Part shown: in pieces, positions 38,061 through 47,099 of the stretch | Layout: each line of letters starts with the position of its first letter | How positions within the stretch are numbered: the stretch's first letter is position 1 | The notes under the pieces: model-generated | Told to the model about the DNA's origin: nothing | Database searches by the model: none | Seen by the model: the letters and a program-made list of their open reading frames with translations, nothing else | Translations under genes and position numbers: made by a program | Source: Psychroflexus planctonicus | Lineage (GTDB): Bacteria; Bacteroidota; Bacteroidia; Flavobacteriales; Flavobacteriaceae | Assembly: GCF_014640195.1 (NCBI RefSeq) | Contig: NZ_BMGM01000013.1 | Span: forward strand, 34,445-98,444 | DNA length: 64,000 nucleotides | Direction of reading: 5' to 3'

Positions 38061-38289
38061 GCATTTTAAACAACAAACGATGTAGGAAATTTTATTTTTT
38101 TCATTTTTTGAAATACTTATGGCAAGATTGATGAGCACCGTTTCTTTGCAGCTTGATAATCAGCTTATACTTCACTCAAATTAGATTTTTTGAATATTGA
38201 CATTAAGCATAATTTGATTAGTTTTTTTTAGTGTAAGGCCGAAGCTTCTAAATAAATGTTATCATGCTTTAGCCTTTTTTATTTTAGTT

Positions 38290-38297
38290 TACCTTTG
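38290..38297 (+). promoter_or_regulatory. -7 element of the ABC transporter gene
   Basis: TACCTTTG, 23 bases before ATG38321. Between this and the divergent nusB promoter (38061-38289) nothing else is recognisable. Confidence 0.4.
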
Positions 38298-38320
38298 CGC
38301 CTGCATTTCAAAAGCCATAA

Positions 38321-40078
38321 ATGAAAGAATTAAAGTATTTAAATAAATTTTTTGTTAAGTATAAATGGCAACTCATTCTTGGCTTTGTAATTACTGTTGG
38401 TGCAAGAATATTTACTTTATTTACACCGCGATTCATTGGTAAATCTACAGACATAATTAAGGCCTGGACTGATGGCGAAATTACTGATCCTGCAGCGGCA
38501 AAATCAGAATTACTTTTTAATATAGGCGTAATTATTGGTGCAGCGGCTATTTCAGCTATACTTACTTTTTTTATGCGCCAGACTTTTATTGTGGTTTCAA
38601 GAAAGATTGAGTACGACCTTAAAAATGAAATTTACGATCAATACCAACGTCTTTCTCTCAATTTTTATAAAAAAAATAGAACCGGAGATTTAATGAACCG
38701 CATTAGTGAAGATGTTTCTAAAGTACGCATGTATGTTGGTCCAGCTTTAATGTATGGCGTTATGACTTTTACACTCTTTGTAGTGGTAATTTCCTACATG
38801 GTTTCAACCGCACCAGTTTTAACGCTTTATACATTAATTCCACTTCCTATTCTATCTGTAGCCATATATAAATTAAGTGTTGCCATTAATCACCGTAGTA
38901 CTATTGTTCAGCGTGTGTTATCTAATTTAAACACCTTTACTCAGGAAAGTTTTAGTGGTGTAAGTGTAATTAAATCTTACGGAATGGAACCCATGGTAGC
39001 TTCAGATTTCGAAAATTTATCTGAAGAAAGCAGACAAAAAAACATAGACTTAGTAAAAGTACAAGCTTTCTTTTTTCCCTTAATGGCATTGTTAATTGGG
39101 GTTAGTAATTTGTTGGTGATTTATATTGGCGGAACTCGTTATATTGATGGAGAAATAGAATCTTTAGGTGTAATTGTTGAATTTTTACTTTATGTAAATA
39201 TGCTAACTTGGCCAGTTGCTTCGGTAGGTTGGATTACATCTATGGTGCAACAGTCGGCTGCTTCACAAAAAAGAATTAATGAATTTTTAGACCAAGAACC
39301 TAGTGTTCAAAACCACTCCAATGTAAAAGAAGAAATTAAAGGCGGGATTGCTTTTAAGAATGTAACTTTTACTTATGAAGACACCAACATTACAGCGCTT
39401 AAAAATATTTCTTTTGAAGTAAATCCAGGAGAAACACTTGCTATTTTAGGGAAAACAGGAAGCGGTAAGTCTACTATTTTAGAATTAATAGGAAGATTAT
39501 ACGATCCAACTAGTGGACAAGTTTTGATCGATGGAAAACCAGCTGATGCTATTCATTTAGAAAGTTTACGAAACAGCACGGGTTACGTACCACAAGACGC
39601 ATTCTTATTTAGCGAATCTATTGTAGATAACATTCGATTTGGTAGAGCAGAAGCAACCCAGGAAGAAGTAGTTGAAGCAGCAAAAAACGCAGCTGTACAT
39701 AATAATATAATGGAATTTCCTAAACAATATGATACCGTTTTAGGTGAACGCGGAATTACCCTTTCTGGTGGACAAAAACAAAGAGTTTCTATTGCTAGGG
39801 CTATTATTAAAAATCCTAAAATCGTACTTTTTGACGATTGCCTTTCTGCAGTTGATACTGAAACCGAAGAAGAAATTTTTAGAAAACTTCAGGAAATTTC
39901 AGCAAATAAAACTGCTGTGGTTGTTAGTCATCGAGTTTCTTCTGTGAAAAATGCTAACCATATTATTATCTTAGAAGATGGCGAAATCTTAGAACAAGGT
40001 AATCATGACACACTTATGAAAAAGAATGGTTACTATAAAGAATTGTACTATAAGCAGCTCAGTCAAAAAGAAAATTAA
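38321..40078 (+). CDS. ABC transporter with fused membrane and ATPase domains (MsbA/LmrA type)
   Basis: A half-size exporter of 585 residues. Six transmembrane helices lie in the N-terminal ~330 residues (YKWQLILGFVITVGARIF, FNIGVIIGAAAISAILTFF and others), with the coupling region RTGDLMNRISEDVSKVRMY. The ATPase domain has Walker A GKTGSGKST, Q-loop YVPQDAFLFSESI, signature LSGGQKQR, Walker B VLFDDCLSAVD and an H-loop (VVSHRVSS). The substrate is unknown: lipid, peptide or drug are all possible. It is monocistronic or co-transcribed with DUF3276, 73 bases downstream. Confidence 0.92.
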   Translation: MKELKYLNKFFVKYKWQLILGFVITVGARIFTLFTPRFIGKSTDIIKAWTDGEITDPAAAKSELLFNIGVIIGAAAISAILTFFMRQTFIVVSRKIEYDLKNEIYDQYQRLSLNFYKKNRTGDLMNRISEDVSKVRMYVGPALMYGVMTFTLFVVVISYMVSTAPVLTLYTLIPLPILSVAIYKLSVAINHRSTIVQRVLSNLNTFTQESFSGVSVIKSYGMEPMVASDFENLSEESRQKNIDLVKVQAFFFPLMALLIGVSNLLVIYIGGTRYIDGEIESLGVIVEFLLYVNMLTWPVASVGWITSMVQQSAASQKRINEFLDQEPSVQNHSNVKEEIKGGIAFKNVTFTYEDTNITALKNISFEVNPGETLAILGKTGSGKSTILELIGRLYDPTSGQVLIDGKPADAIHLESLRNSTGYVPQDAFLFSESIVDNIRFGRAEATQEEVVEAAKNAAVHNNIMEFPKQYDTVLGERGITLSGGQKQRVSIARAIIKNPKIVLFDDCLSAVDTETEEEIFRKLQEISANKTAVVVSHRVSSVKNANHIIILEDGEILEQGNHDTLMKKNGYYKELYYKQLSQKEN

Positions 40079-40151
40079 ATATTCTTTGGTAATTGTTTAG
40101 TTTTTTGTTTTTTTTGAAGACAGTAAACACATATAACCTAAACATGATATC

Positions 40152-40532
40152 ATGAGTGATAATGGAACGATGAAGAATGACGAAATTTTTGCAAAGGTAA
40201 TTCGAGCTGGAAGAAGAACTTATTTTTTCGATGTTCGCTCTACAAAAGCAGACGACTACTACTTAACCATTACCGAAAGCAAGAAATTTACCAACGATGA
40301 TGGTTCTTTTTTTTACCGAAAACATAAAATTTACTTGTACAAAGAAGATTTTGAAAACTTTCAAAACGCACTAGATGAAGCTACCAACTTTATTGTAAGT
40401 GAAAAAGGAGAAGAAGTAATAAGCGACCGCCACCAACCTGATTACAATACAGAAAAAGAAGCAGATTTAGTTTCAGATAACCACACAACTGCTAAAGATA
40501 AGTTTACAGACCTTAGTTTTGAAGACATATAA
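40152..40532 (+). CDS. DUF3276 (PUR-alpha-like) nucleic-acid-binding protein
   Basis: 126 residues. EIFAKVIRAGRRTYFFDVRS, DDYYLTITESKKF and HKIYLYKEDFENFQNALDEA are the DUF3276 core, a PUR-alpha-like beta-beta-beta-beta-alpha fold that in spirochaetes (BpuR) binds DNA and RNA. The C-terminal ~40 residues are an acidic tail. The start could be ATG40152 or the Met seven codons in. A terminator hairpin follows. Confidence 0.88.
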   Translation: MSDNGTMKNDEIFAKVIRAGRRTYFFDVRSTKADDYYLTITESKKFTNDDGSFFYRKHKIYLYKEDFENFQNALDEATNFIVSEKGEEVISDRHQPDYNTEKEADLVSDNHTTAKDKFTDLSFEDI

Positions 40533-40557
40533 AGATTAAACTTTTCGTAAATGCATA

Positions 40558-40584
40558 AGCCGTTTCTTTAATTAGAAACGGTTT
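40558..40584 (+). terminator. Terminator after DUF3276
   Basis: AAGCCGTTTCT, 6-base loop, AGAAACGGTTT, then TCTTTATTTTT. Confidence 0.8.
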
Positions 40585-40611
40585 CTTTATTTTTAGCCTA
40601 AAATATATTCA

Positions 40612-43131
40612 ATGAAAATACAAATACGCGTTCTTAGTCTTTTTTTGTTTTTAACGATCAGCAATTCAATTTTTGCGCAAACCAATGTTAACTTAGCGTA
40701 CTACTTGCCAACAGATGTTTCGTACAACCCTGAAATTCCCAAACCAGAAAAAATTCTTCATTTTACACCTGGTAATCAACATGTAAGTCACGATCGTTTA
40801 TTGCAGTACATGTACGCTCTAGCGGAATCTTCACCAAGGATTAAAATAGAAAATAGAGGCTTCACTTATGAAAATAGACCGCTTATTTTACTCACAATCA
40901 CTTCAGATGAAAATCATAAGAAGCTAGACGAAATAAAAAGTGAACGTAAGAATTTCTTGAAAAGCAAGTCATCTTCAACCGAAAATCTTGCGGTTGTAGT
41001 TAATCAAGGATATTCAGTACACGGAAACGAAGCAAGCGGAAGCAACTCCGCATTAATTTATGCTTATTATTTGGCAGCAGCCGAAGGAGCAGAAATAGAT
41101 AAATACCTAAATGAAGCGGTTATTTTATTGGATCCTAGTTTCAACCCTGATGGTTTACAACGCTTTGCTAATTGGGTAAATACCAATAAAAGTGAAAATT
41201 TAAATCCTGACCCCAACGATAGAGAATTTTCAGAAACCTGGCCACGAGGAAGGACAAATCATTATTGGTTCGATTTAAATCGAGATTGGTTGCCCGTTCA
41301 GCATCCTTCATCTAAAGCAAAAATTGTCACTTTTCATGATTGGCAGCCCAATGTGCTCACAGATCATCATGAAATGGGAAGTAACTCTACTTTCTTTTTT
41401 CAACCAGGAATTCCAGAAAGAACGCATCCGTTAACGCCTCCAAAAAATCAAGAGCTTACTCAGAAAATTGCAAACTACCATGCAGATATTTTAGACGATG
41501 CAGGTTCGTTTTACTATAGCAAAGAAAGTTTTGATGATTTTTATTATGGTAAAGGTTCCACTTTTCCAGACATTAATGGAAGCGTTGGAATTTTGTTTGA
41601 ACAAGCCAGCTCGCGTGGTCATCTCCAGGAAACAGATTTTGGTAATTTGAGTTTTCCATTTACCATAAAAAATCAGTTTCTTACTTCGCTTTCTACTTTA
41701 AAAGCAAGTGTGGAGTTAAAAGATGAACTACTTAATTTTCAACGTCAGTTTTATCAAGAATCTTTTAAAAACGCAGATGATAATGCGTATTTAATTACCA
41801 AAGAAAAGGATCCGTTTTTGTTGAATGAACTAGGGAAAATTTTACATCAGCACCAAATTGAAGTTTATAGACCTAAAAATGACGTAAGTTTCAACGGAAA
41901 AAGTATAGCTAAAAATGAAGCTTTTGTGGTTCCTAAAAAGCAAACTCAGTCCAAGTTGCTAGAAGCTATGTTTGAAGATCGAACTCAGTTTAAAGACTCT
42001 TTATTTTACGATGTTTCTGCCTTCAGCTTTAAACATTCTTTTGGAGTTGAAGTTAATGCTGATTTTTCAGCAAAAAAATTGGGTGATCCTGTTGAAGATT
42101 TTTCAGTTCCTAGATTACCAAAATTAGAAAAAAGCGAATATGCCTATGTATTGCGTTGGTCTGATTTTAATTCACCAAAAGTCCTTTATCAGCTTTTAGA
42201 AAAAGGCCTTAGGCCAAGAGTAGCTACTAAACAATTTCAAGCAGCTTCAAATGAATTTGATTACGGGAGTATCTTAATTCCCGTGCAAAACCAAGAATTA
42301 TCTTCCGCTGAAATTCATTCAATTTTAGTAAATCTTGTTGAAGAAAACGCAGTGCATATTACTCCTTTGCAAACTGGATTAACCGAAGGTGTAAATTTGG
42401 GAAGTCCGAGTTTTGGCACCTTAAAACAACCTAAAATTGCCCTGATGCTTGGCGATGGCGTTAGTGTTGGAGACGCAGGCGAAATTTGGCATTTATTAGA
42501 TTTCCGCTATGAAATTCCTGTAACAAAATTAGATACACGCAATTTTTCCAGAGTAGATTTGTCTAAATATACTCACTTAATTATTCCAAATGCGTATGGA
42601 AGTGCTTTAAGCGCTAATTCAGATAAAATTAAAGAATGGGTTAGGAGCGGAGGTCATTTAATCAGCTTTAGAAATACGATTAATTGGTTAAATACTAATG
42701 ATTTGTTGAATGTTGAATTCCGAAAATCGGAAAATCAAGTAGCAAAAAATATAGATTTTGAAAACCGTAGAAACTACTATGGAGCTCAACGGATTGGCGG
42801 CGCTATTTTTGAAGTAGAATTAGATCGTTCTCACCCCATTGCTTACGGATATATGAATTCTACAATGGCAGTTTTTAGAAACACAACTCAGTTTGTTGAA
42901 CCAGATAAAAATAGCTTCAACAATCCTATGCAATACACATCCAATCCTTTGTTAAGTGGTTACATCAGTGATGAGAATTTAGAATTACTTCAAGAAACTT
43001 CAGCCTTTAAAACAGCAGGTTTTGGAAGGGGCAAAGTATTTTATTTTACAGATAACCCCAACTTTAGAGCATTTTGGTTAGGCACCACAAAATTGATGAT
43101 GAATGCTATTTTCTTTAGTGGAGAGATGTAA
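40612..43131 (+). CDS. Secreted M14-family zinc carboxypeptidase
   Basis: 839 residues with a signal peptide (cleavage after SIFAQ, about residue 23). The N-terminal ~370 residues are an M14 metallocarboxypeptidase: the zinc ligands H137 and E140 are in YSVHGNEASGS, DPSFNPDG and the Arg-rich region follow, and the third zinc His is in TDHHEMGSNSTFFFQ. The C-terminal half includes a glutamine-amidotransferase/ThuA-like Rossmann region (PKIALMLGDGVSVGDAGEIW, YTHLIIPNAYGSAL, VRSGGHLISF). The fusion is typical of large flavobacterial M14 peptidases. It probably degrades peptides in the periplasm or outside. No sorting domain is present. Confidence 0.88.
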   Translation: MKIQIRVLSLFLFLTISNSIFAQTNVNLAYYLPTDVSYNPEIPKPEKILHFTPGNQHVSHDRLLQYMYALAESSPRIKIENRGFTYENRPLILLTITSDENHKKLDEIKSERKNFLKSKSSSTENLAVVVNQGYSVHGNEASGSNSALIYAYYLAAAEGAEIDKYLNEAVILLDPSFNPDGLQRFANWVNTNKSENLNPDPNDREFSETWPRGRTNHYWFDLNRDWLPVQHPSSKAKIVTFHDWQPNVLTDHHEMGSNSTFFFQPGIPERTHPLTPPKNQELTQKIANYHADILDDAGSFYYSKESFDDFYYGKGSTFPDINGSVGILFEQASSRGHLQETDFGNLSFPFTIKNQFLTSLSTLKASVELKDELLNFQRQFYQESFKNADDNAYLITKEKDPFLLNELGKILHQHQIEVYRPKNDVSFNGKSIAKNEAFVVPKKQTQSKLLEAMFEDRTQFKDSLFYDVSAFSFKHSFGVEVNADFSAKKLGDPVEDFSVPRLPKLEKSEYAYVLRWSDFNSPKVLYQLLEKGLRPRVATKQFQAASNEFDYGSILIPVQNQELSSAEIHSILVNLVEENAVHITPLQTGLTEGVNLGSPSFGTLKQPKIALMLGDGVSVGDAGEIWHLLDFRYEIPVTKLDTRNFSRVDLSKYTHLIIPNAYGSALSANSDKIKEWVRSGGHLISFRNTINWLNTNDLLNVEFRKSENQVAKNIDFENRRNYYGAQRIGGAIFEVELDRSHPIAYGYMNSTMAVFRNTTQFVEPDKNSFNNPMQYTSNPLLSGYISDENLELLQETSAFKTAGFGRGKVFYFTDNPNFRAFWLGTTKLMMNAIFFSGEM

Positions 43132-43154
43132 ATTGAACTCAGGTTAATAAAATT

Positions 43155-43197
43155 AAAAAAATCTCCAACTCATTACATCATGAATTGGAGATTTTTT
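43155..43197. terminator. Bidirectional terminator between M14 and M28 genes
   Basis: AAAAAATCTCCAA (43155-43167) pairs with TTGGAGATTTTTT (43185-43197), between convergent genes. Confidence 0.8.
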
Positions 43198-43214
43198 TAT
43201 CAATTTAATTCTTG

Positions 43215-44252
43215 CTATTCTTCTTCTGAAACATCTACCACTAATCGCTCATCTCGGTTGGCTACTTCCCAAGCGATATGAAAAACCAATTGAGTTCTTT
43301 TTTGCAATAATTCGTAATTAATTTTATCTGCGGTATCGGTTGGTTTATGGTAATCTTCATGTAAACCGCTAAAGAAAAAGATTGATGGAATACCATTTTT
43401 GGCAAAGTTATAGTGATCGCTTCGGTAGTATAAACGCATCGGTTCATCTTCTGCATTATAAGTGAAGTCTAAGTCTAAGTTGGTAAAAAGTTCATTTTGT
43501 GTAACTGCAATTTCGTGCAATTCTGTACTTAAACGGTCTGCACCAATCAGGTAAATGTATTCTTGCTCGTCTTCAGGCTTAGTTGCGTAGTTGGTATCTA
43601 CTCGACCAATCATGTCTATATTTAAGTTATTAATTGTATTTTCTAAAGGGTAAACAGGATTTTCTGCATAAAATTTTGAGCCTAATAAACCTTTTTCTTC
43701 TGCAGTTACATGTAAAATTAAAATGCTTCGTTTAGGGCCATTTCCTTCATTTTTAGCTAACTGAAAAGCTTCAGCAATTTCCATTAAAGCTACTGTTCCA
43801 GAGCCATCGTCGTCTGCACCGTTGTATATGTTTCCTTCATCGTCTATACCAACGTGATCGTAATGCGCGGTTAGAACTACAATTTCGTTTGGTTTTTCAC
43901 TTCCTTCAATAAAAGCCAAAACATTTTCAGAATCGTTAAAACGATCATCAAAATAGCTACTTGGGATTTCTTGTAAGTACGAATTTGAATTTCCTGGCGA
44001 AATACCATTTTCTGTGTAGTAATTAACTAAATAGTCAGCTGCTTTTTTTTGTCCTTCTTCTCCTGTATCTCTTCCTTCGTATTCGTCAGAAGAAAATTCG
44101 TATAAATAATTCTGTAATTCTTCTGTACTTATACTCTCTGCGTATGCAAGGGGAGAAACTGGAGTTTCTTGTGCATCGCTTTGTGTCTTGGGCTGACTGC
44201 TACAAGCCATAAATAGGCTAATAGAAAAGATTAATAAACCTAGTTTTTTCAT
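43215..44252 (-). CDS. M28-family aminopeptidase lipoprotein
   Basis: 345 residues. The start MKKLGLLIFSISLFMACSSQ gives a perfect lipoprotein signal (Cys17); the longer frame from 44315 would place 21 residues before it. Zinc-peptidase motifs: LTAHYDHVG (first ligand His), GADDDGSG (bridging Asp), VTAEEKGLLGS (catalytic Glu pair), NIDMIGRVD and RSDHYNFAKNGIP (last His). This is the usual M28 (aminopeptidase S/Y-like) layout. It likely acts in the periplasm or on the surface in peptide use. Confidence 0.92.
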   Translation of the reverse strand: MKKLGLLIFSISLFMACSSQPKTQSDAQETPVSPLAYAESISTEELQNYLYEFSSDEYEGRDTGEEGQKKAADYLVNYYTENGISPGNSNSYLQEIPSSYFDDRFNDSENVLAFIEGSEKPNEIVVLTAHYDHVGIDDEGNIYNGADDDGSGTVALMEIAEAFQLAKNEGNGPKRSILILHVTAEEKGLLGSKFYAENPVYPLENTINNLNIDMIGRVDTNYATKPEDEQEYIYLIGADRLSTELHEIAVTQNELFTNLDLDFTYNAEDEPMRLYYRSDHYNFAKNGIPSIFFFSGLHEDYHKPTDTADKINYELLQKRTQLVFHIAWEVANRDERLVVDVSEEE

Positions 44253-44371
44253 GAAAAATATTTTTGTTGTAAATGTTTGGACTAAAGTAATGGGTTTTTG
44301 TAAAAAGTAGAACAAGAATTAGTAAAAAATCTACCTAGTAAAAAACAAAAAATTAAACTCAGTAAATTTGT

Positions 44372-44401
44372 TTTGTAAATTAAAAAAGGGATGTATATTT
44401 G
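44372..44401 (+). promoter_or_regulatory. Promoter of tRNA-Ser
   Basis: TTTG (44372-44375), 18 bases, TATATTTG (44394-44401), 28 bases before the tRNA 5' end. Confidence 0.6.
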
Positions 44402-44429
44402 CAACCGCAAATGCCAATAGGTTTTGTCT

Positions 44430-44514
44430 GGAGAAATGGCAGAGTGGTCGAATGCGGCAGTCTTGAAAACTGTTGAGGGTCACACCTCCGGGGGTTCGAA
44501 TCCCTCTTTCTCCG
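44430..44514 (+). tRNA. tRNA-Ser (anticodon UGA)
   Basis: An 85-base class II tRNA. The acceptor GGAGAAA (44430-44436) pairs with TTTCTCC (44507-44513), with discriminator G44514. The anticodon stem GCAGT/ACTGT encloses the loop CTTGAAA, with anticodon TGA. A long variable arm (TGAGGGTCACACCTCC) and the T arm GGGGGTTCGAATCCCTC are present. No CCA is encoded. It reads UCA serine codons and abuts an integrase gene, so its 3' end is the likely attachment site. Confidence 0.95.
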
Positions 44515-44547
44515 CTTTTTGGAGTTTCAAAAGAAACTTAATCGATC

Positions 44548-44583
44548 AAAAAACCCTTTAAAGTCAGTCTTTAAAGGGTTTTT
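44548..44583 (+). terminator. Terminator after tRNA-Ser
   Basis: AAAAACCCTTTAAAG, loop TCAGT, CTTTAAAGGGTTTTT and a T-rich tail. Confidence 0.8.
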
Positions 44584-44624
44584 CTTTTTTTCAATACTTT
44601 CAAAAGAAACATAAAATATCATAG

Positions 44625-44689
44625 TTTAGTTACCCTATGAGTTACCCTATTGCAATTTAGGTTCGATTCCAATAAATAGGGTAACTAAA
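44625..44689. repeat. Inverted/direct repeat cluster upstream of the integrase
   Basis: TTTAGTTACCCTAT (44625-44638) is an exact inverted repeat of ATAGGGTAACTAAA (44676-44689). A further direct copy, GTTACCCTATT, lies at 44641-44651. Between them GGTTCGATTCC (44660-44670) matches a generic tRNA T-loop. Candidate binding arms for the integrase or its directionality factor, near attL. Confidence 0.6.
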
Positions 44690-44700
44690 TCTAAAGTATT

Positions 44701-44719
44701 CGCTGCGAATTCGCTGATA
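44701..44719 (+). promoter_or_regulatory. Shared 19-bp element, copy 1
   Basis: CGCTGCGAATTCGCTGATA, 56 bases before the integrase ATG, with a GCGAATTCGC palindromic core. A 17/19 match lies at 47020-47038, 61 bases before another start codon. Confidence 0.4.
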
Positions 44720-44775
44720 TCACTAGGATTCAAGATGTTTTTAAATCAATTTTGAGTTAATTTAAAAACAAAAAA

Positions 44776-45996
44776 ATGCTACAAATTATCTATTTTATCA
44801 AGTCTGACAAGACCAAGAAAAATGGTGAGTGTCCTATTTATGCAAAAATTAAATACCAGCAGCAGCGCATCACCATGAGTACTAAGCAAAGTATAACGGC
44901 AAAACGCTGGAACTTCACTAATAAGCTAAGAAATCCATTGAAGCTCGAAAAAGAAAAAGTTATTAAAGCTTCTCTTGATGCTTTGGATCTAAATTTTGAG
45001 CGAAAAATAAATCAATTAATAAGAGCAAATGCAATAGTTGATTTACATGATATTAGAAAAGAAATCATCGGGAAACCAAAGAAGAAAAAGAAAGAAATAG
45101 GGCTCTTAGATGTTTTTGATATTCACAATAAATCATTTGAAAGAAAAGTAGATGCTGGTGAGCGTTCATCTGCATCTTTACAAAAATATAAAAGATGTAA
45201 GTCTCTTATTGAAGCGTTTATTAAGAAACAATACAGCAAAGATAACATATCTATAAACTCAGTAGACGGAACATTTATCTATAATCTTGAATCTTACCTA
45301 AAGTATGAAAGTGTTTACAAGGGTAAAGTTGGCATTAAAAATAATTCAGTTGTAAAATATTTTAAAAATTTTAAAACTGTTTGTAATTATGCTATGAAGT
45401 TAGACATCATCTCTAAAAATCCTTTTAGAAAATACGACGGAAAGCTAAAAGTTAAAGACGCTGTTTATCTCACCGCCGATGAACTTAACAGAATTGAAGA
45501 GAAAACATTTCGCATAGAAAGATTAGAAAGAGTTAAAAACATATTTCTGTTTAGTTGCTATACAGGCTACGCACCTGTTGACGCTCAAGCCTTAACCAAA
45601 AAGAACCTCATTAAGAATAATGAAGGCGACTTTTGGATTGTGACTGAAAGAAAAAAAACTGGGATAAGAGCCAACGTTCCTGTTCTTCCTATTACTTTAA
45701 GAATAATCAAAAAATATGATGGTTTACAAGAAGGATTAATCCCAAAGTTATCTAATCAAAAAATGAATGCATATCTAAAGGAAATAGCTGACCTCTGTCG
45801 CATTCACAAAAAGCTGACATGGTACACAGCGAGACATACATTTGCTACAACAGTTACGCTTGGTAATGGTATCAAAATTGAAAATTTATCAGCAATGATG
45901 GGACATTCCAACATTAAACAAACGCAACACTATGCTAAAGTTTTGGATTCTAGTGTAAATGATGATATGGACAAATTGAAAGCTATTTATAAATAA
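44776..45996 (+). CDS. int: Tyrosine recombinase (Bacteroidota island integrase)
   Basis: 406 residues. An N-terminal arm-binding domain (about 1-90) and a SAM-like core-binding domain (about 105-215, SLQKYKRCKSLIEAFIKKQY) precede the catalytic domain. Catalytic residues visible are R353 in TARHTFATT, H377 in MMGHSNIKQTQHY and the nucleophile Y386. The first catalytic Arg expected in the TGLRxxE-type box is missing: the box reads CYTGYAPVDAQAL, as in other Bacteroidota integrases such as IntDOT, which also lack it. The His three positions before R353 is Tyr. It probably recombines the island at the tRNA-Ser 3' end. Confidence 0.88.
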   Translation: MLQIIYFIKSDKTKKNGECPIYAKIKYQQQRITMSTKQSITAKRWNFTNKLRNPLKLEKEKVIKASLDALDLNFERKINQLIRANAIVDLHDIRKEIIGKPKKKKKEIGLLDVFDIHNKSFERKVDAGERSSASLQKYKRCKSLIEAFIKKQYSKDNISINSVDGTFIYNLESYLKYESVYKGKVGIKNNSVVKYFKNFKTVCNYAMKLDIISKNPFRKYDGKLKVKDAVYLTADELNRIEEKTFRIERLERVKNIFLFSCYTGYAPVDAQALTKKNLIKNNEGDFWIVTERKKTGIRANVPVLPITLRIIKKYDGLQEGLIPKLSNQKMNAYLKEIADLCRIHKKLTWYTARHTFATTVTLGNGIKIENLSAMMGHSNIKQTQHYAKVLDSSVNDDMDKLKAIYK

Positions 45997-46041
45997 AAAA
46001 ATGTTGGAATTTTAAGTAAATAATTCTACTTTTTTCGACCA

Positions 46042-46074
46042 TTTGCAATTTCTGTTTAGTCTGTAGTATATTTG
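46042..46074 (+). promoter_or_regulatory. Promoter of the gene at 46093
   Basis: TTTG (46042-46045), 21 bases, TATATTTG (46067-46074), 18 bases before ATG46093. A clear consensus promoter inside the island. Confidence 0.55.
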
Positions 46075-46092
46075 TGTTAAACTACTCAAATT

Positions 46093-47016
46093 ATGAATTA
46101 TAAGTATCAAGTAGACTTAAACCTAACTAAACTCTTAAAATTAAAAATTAAGTATAATGAAACTTATGAAACTTATATGCTTAATGATACTTGGGTGAAT
46201 GAAATTGACGAATATTTCTATGAAGATAAGATAGGCAGTATTAAAAATTTGATCGCTAAACAATTAAAGTATGGACTTAAGCAAAAAGAATTTTTAGAAG
46301 ACTTATCCCGTAGAATATATAATAAATACGATAGGCTAAAAAATTATGACCTTAACTCATTAAATTTTTTTGAAACATATCCTAATATCACCTTCACTAA
46401 GGATGATTCTGAGGAAAAGCCAGCTTCTAATGCATCGTTATTCGAAAACTATTCAAATGAAAATGAGCTCGCTTATGAAAAAAATCCAGTTCTGATTGGT
46501 TACCTTAATCACTTTTCAAATAAACTAAACGGATTAAAAACTAAGGAAGATTTTGAAAAAGGCTTGTTGTTGTATGCGTTAAACAACTACAAAAGTGCCC
46601 TATGGGATTTGCATGGATATATTTCTGAAATTTTGAATAATGTTGATTTTATAGATTTTAAAAACATAAACATTGAAGATCAAGTGAGATCTGCGGTCAA
46701 AAAGAATAAAAATCGTCTTGGTCACTTTAATCTTAGCAAAAAAGATGTGGCGCATTTTTTTAGAATCTTATTGGAAGAAGATTATTTAGTTTTTGATGAA
46801 ACGAGCGATAACAAAAACGAACTCGAAATGAAAAAATTTGTTGAGGCTAATTTTACTTTTCGAAATCATAAAAAAGAAAGAATTAGGATTAAAACTTTTA
46901 ATAGGGAGTATTCTGAAGTTATCTATAAATCAAGACCAGGTCCAAAACTACATAGAGATTTCATTGATAAATTAATTTTAAAACTTCAAATGAGAAAAAA
47001 AAATATCAAGGATTAA
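46093..47016 (+). CDS. Island protein, weakly RteC-like, function unknown
   Basis: 307 residues, basic, mostly helical, no signal or membrane segment. The C-terminal half (NLSKKDVAHFFRILLEEDYL, KKFVEANFTF, then a basic tail SRPGPKLHRDFIDKL) is laid out like the C-terminal region of RteC-type regulators of Bacteroides conjugative transposons. The match is loose and I cannot confirm homology. Its place directly after an integrase and its own promoter fit a regulator of island excision or transfer. Confidence 0.35.
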   Translation: MNYKYQVDLNLTKLLKLKIKYNETYETYMLNDTWVNEIDEYFYEDKIGSIKNLIAKQLKYGLKQKEFLEDLSRRIYNKYDRLKNYDLNSLNFFETYPNITFTKDDSEEKPASNASLFENYSNENELAYEKNPVLIGYLNHFSNKLNGLKTKEDFEKGLLLYALNNYKSALWDLHGYISEILNNVDFIDFKNINIEDQVRSAVKKNKNRLGHFNLSKKDVAHFFRILLEEDYLVFDETSDNKNELEMKKFVEANFTFRNHKKERIRIKTFNREYSEVIYKSRPGPKLHRDFIDKLILKLQMRKKNIKD

Positions 47017-47019
47017 TCT

Positions 47020-47038
47020 CGCTCCGAATTCGCTAATA
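47020..47038 (+). promoter_or_regulatory. Shared 19-bp element, copy 2
   Basis: CGCTCCGAATTCGCTAATA, a 17/19 match to 44701-44719, just after the stop of the 307-residue gene and 61 bases before ATG47100. Confidence 0.4.
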
Positions 47039-47099
47039 ACTTACTTTTTTTAGTTAATTAATTCCTTACTTAGTGGCATATAAATTAAAAAATATACAT

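Noticed and set aside
46093..47016. Firm assignment as RteC
   Set aside because: Only a general C-terminal layout matches; no motif is strong enough without a profile search.
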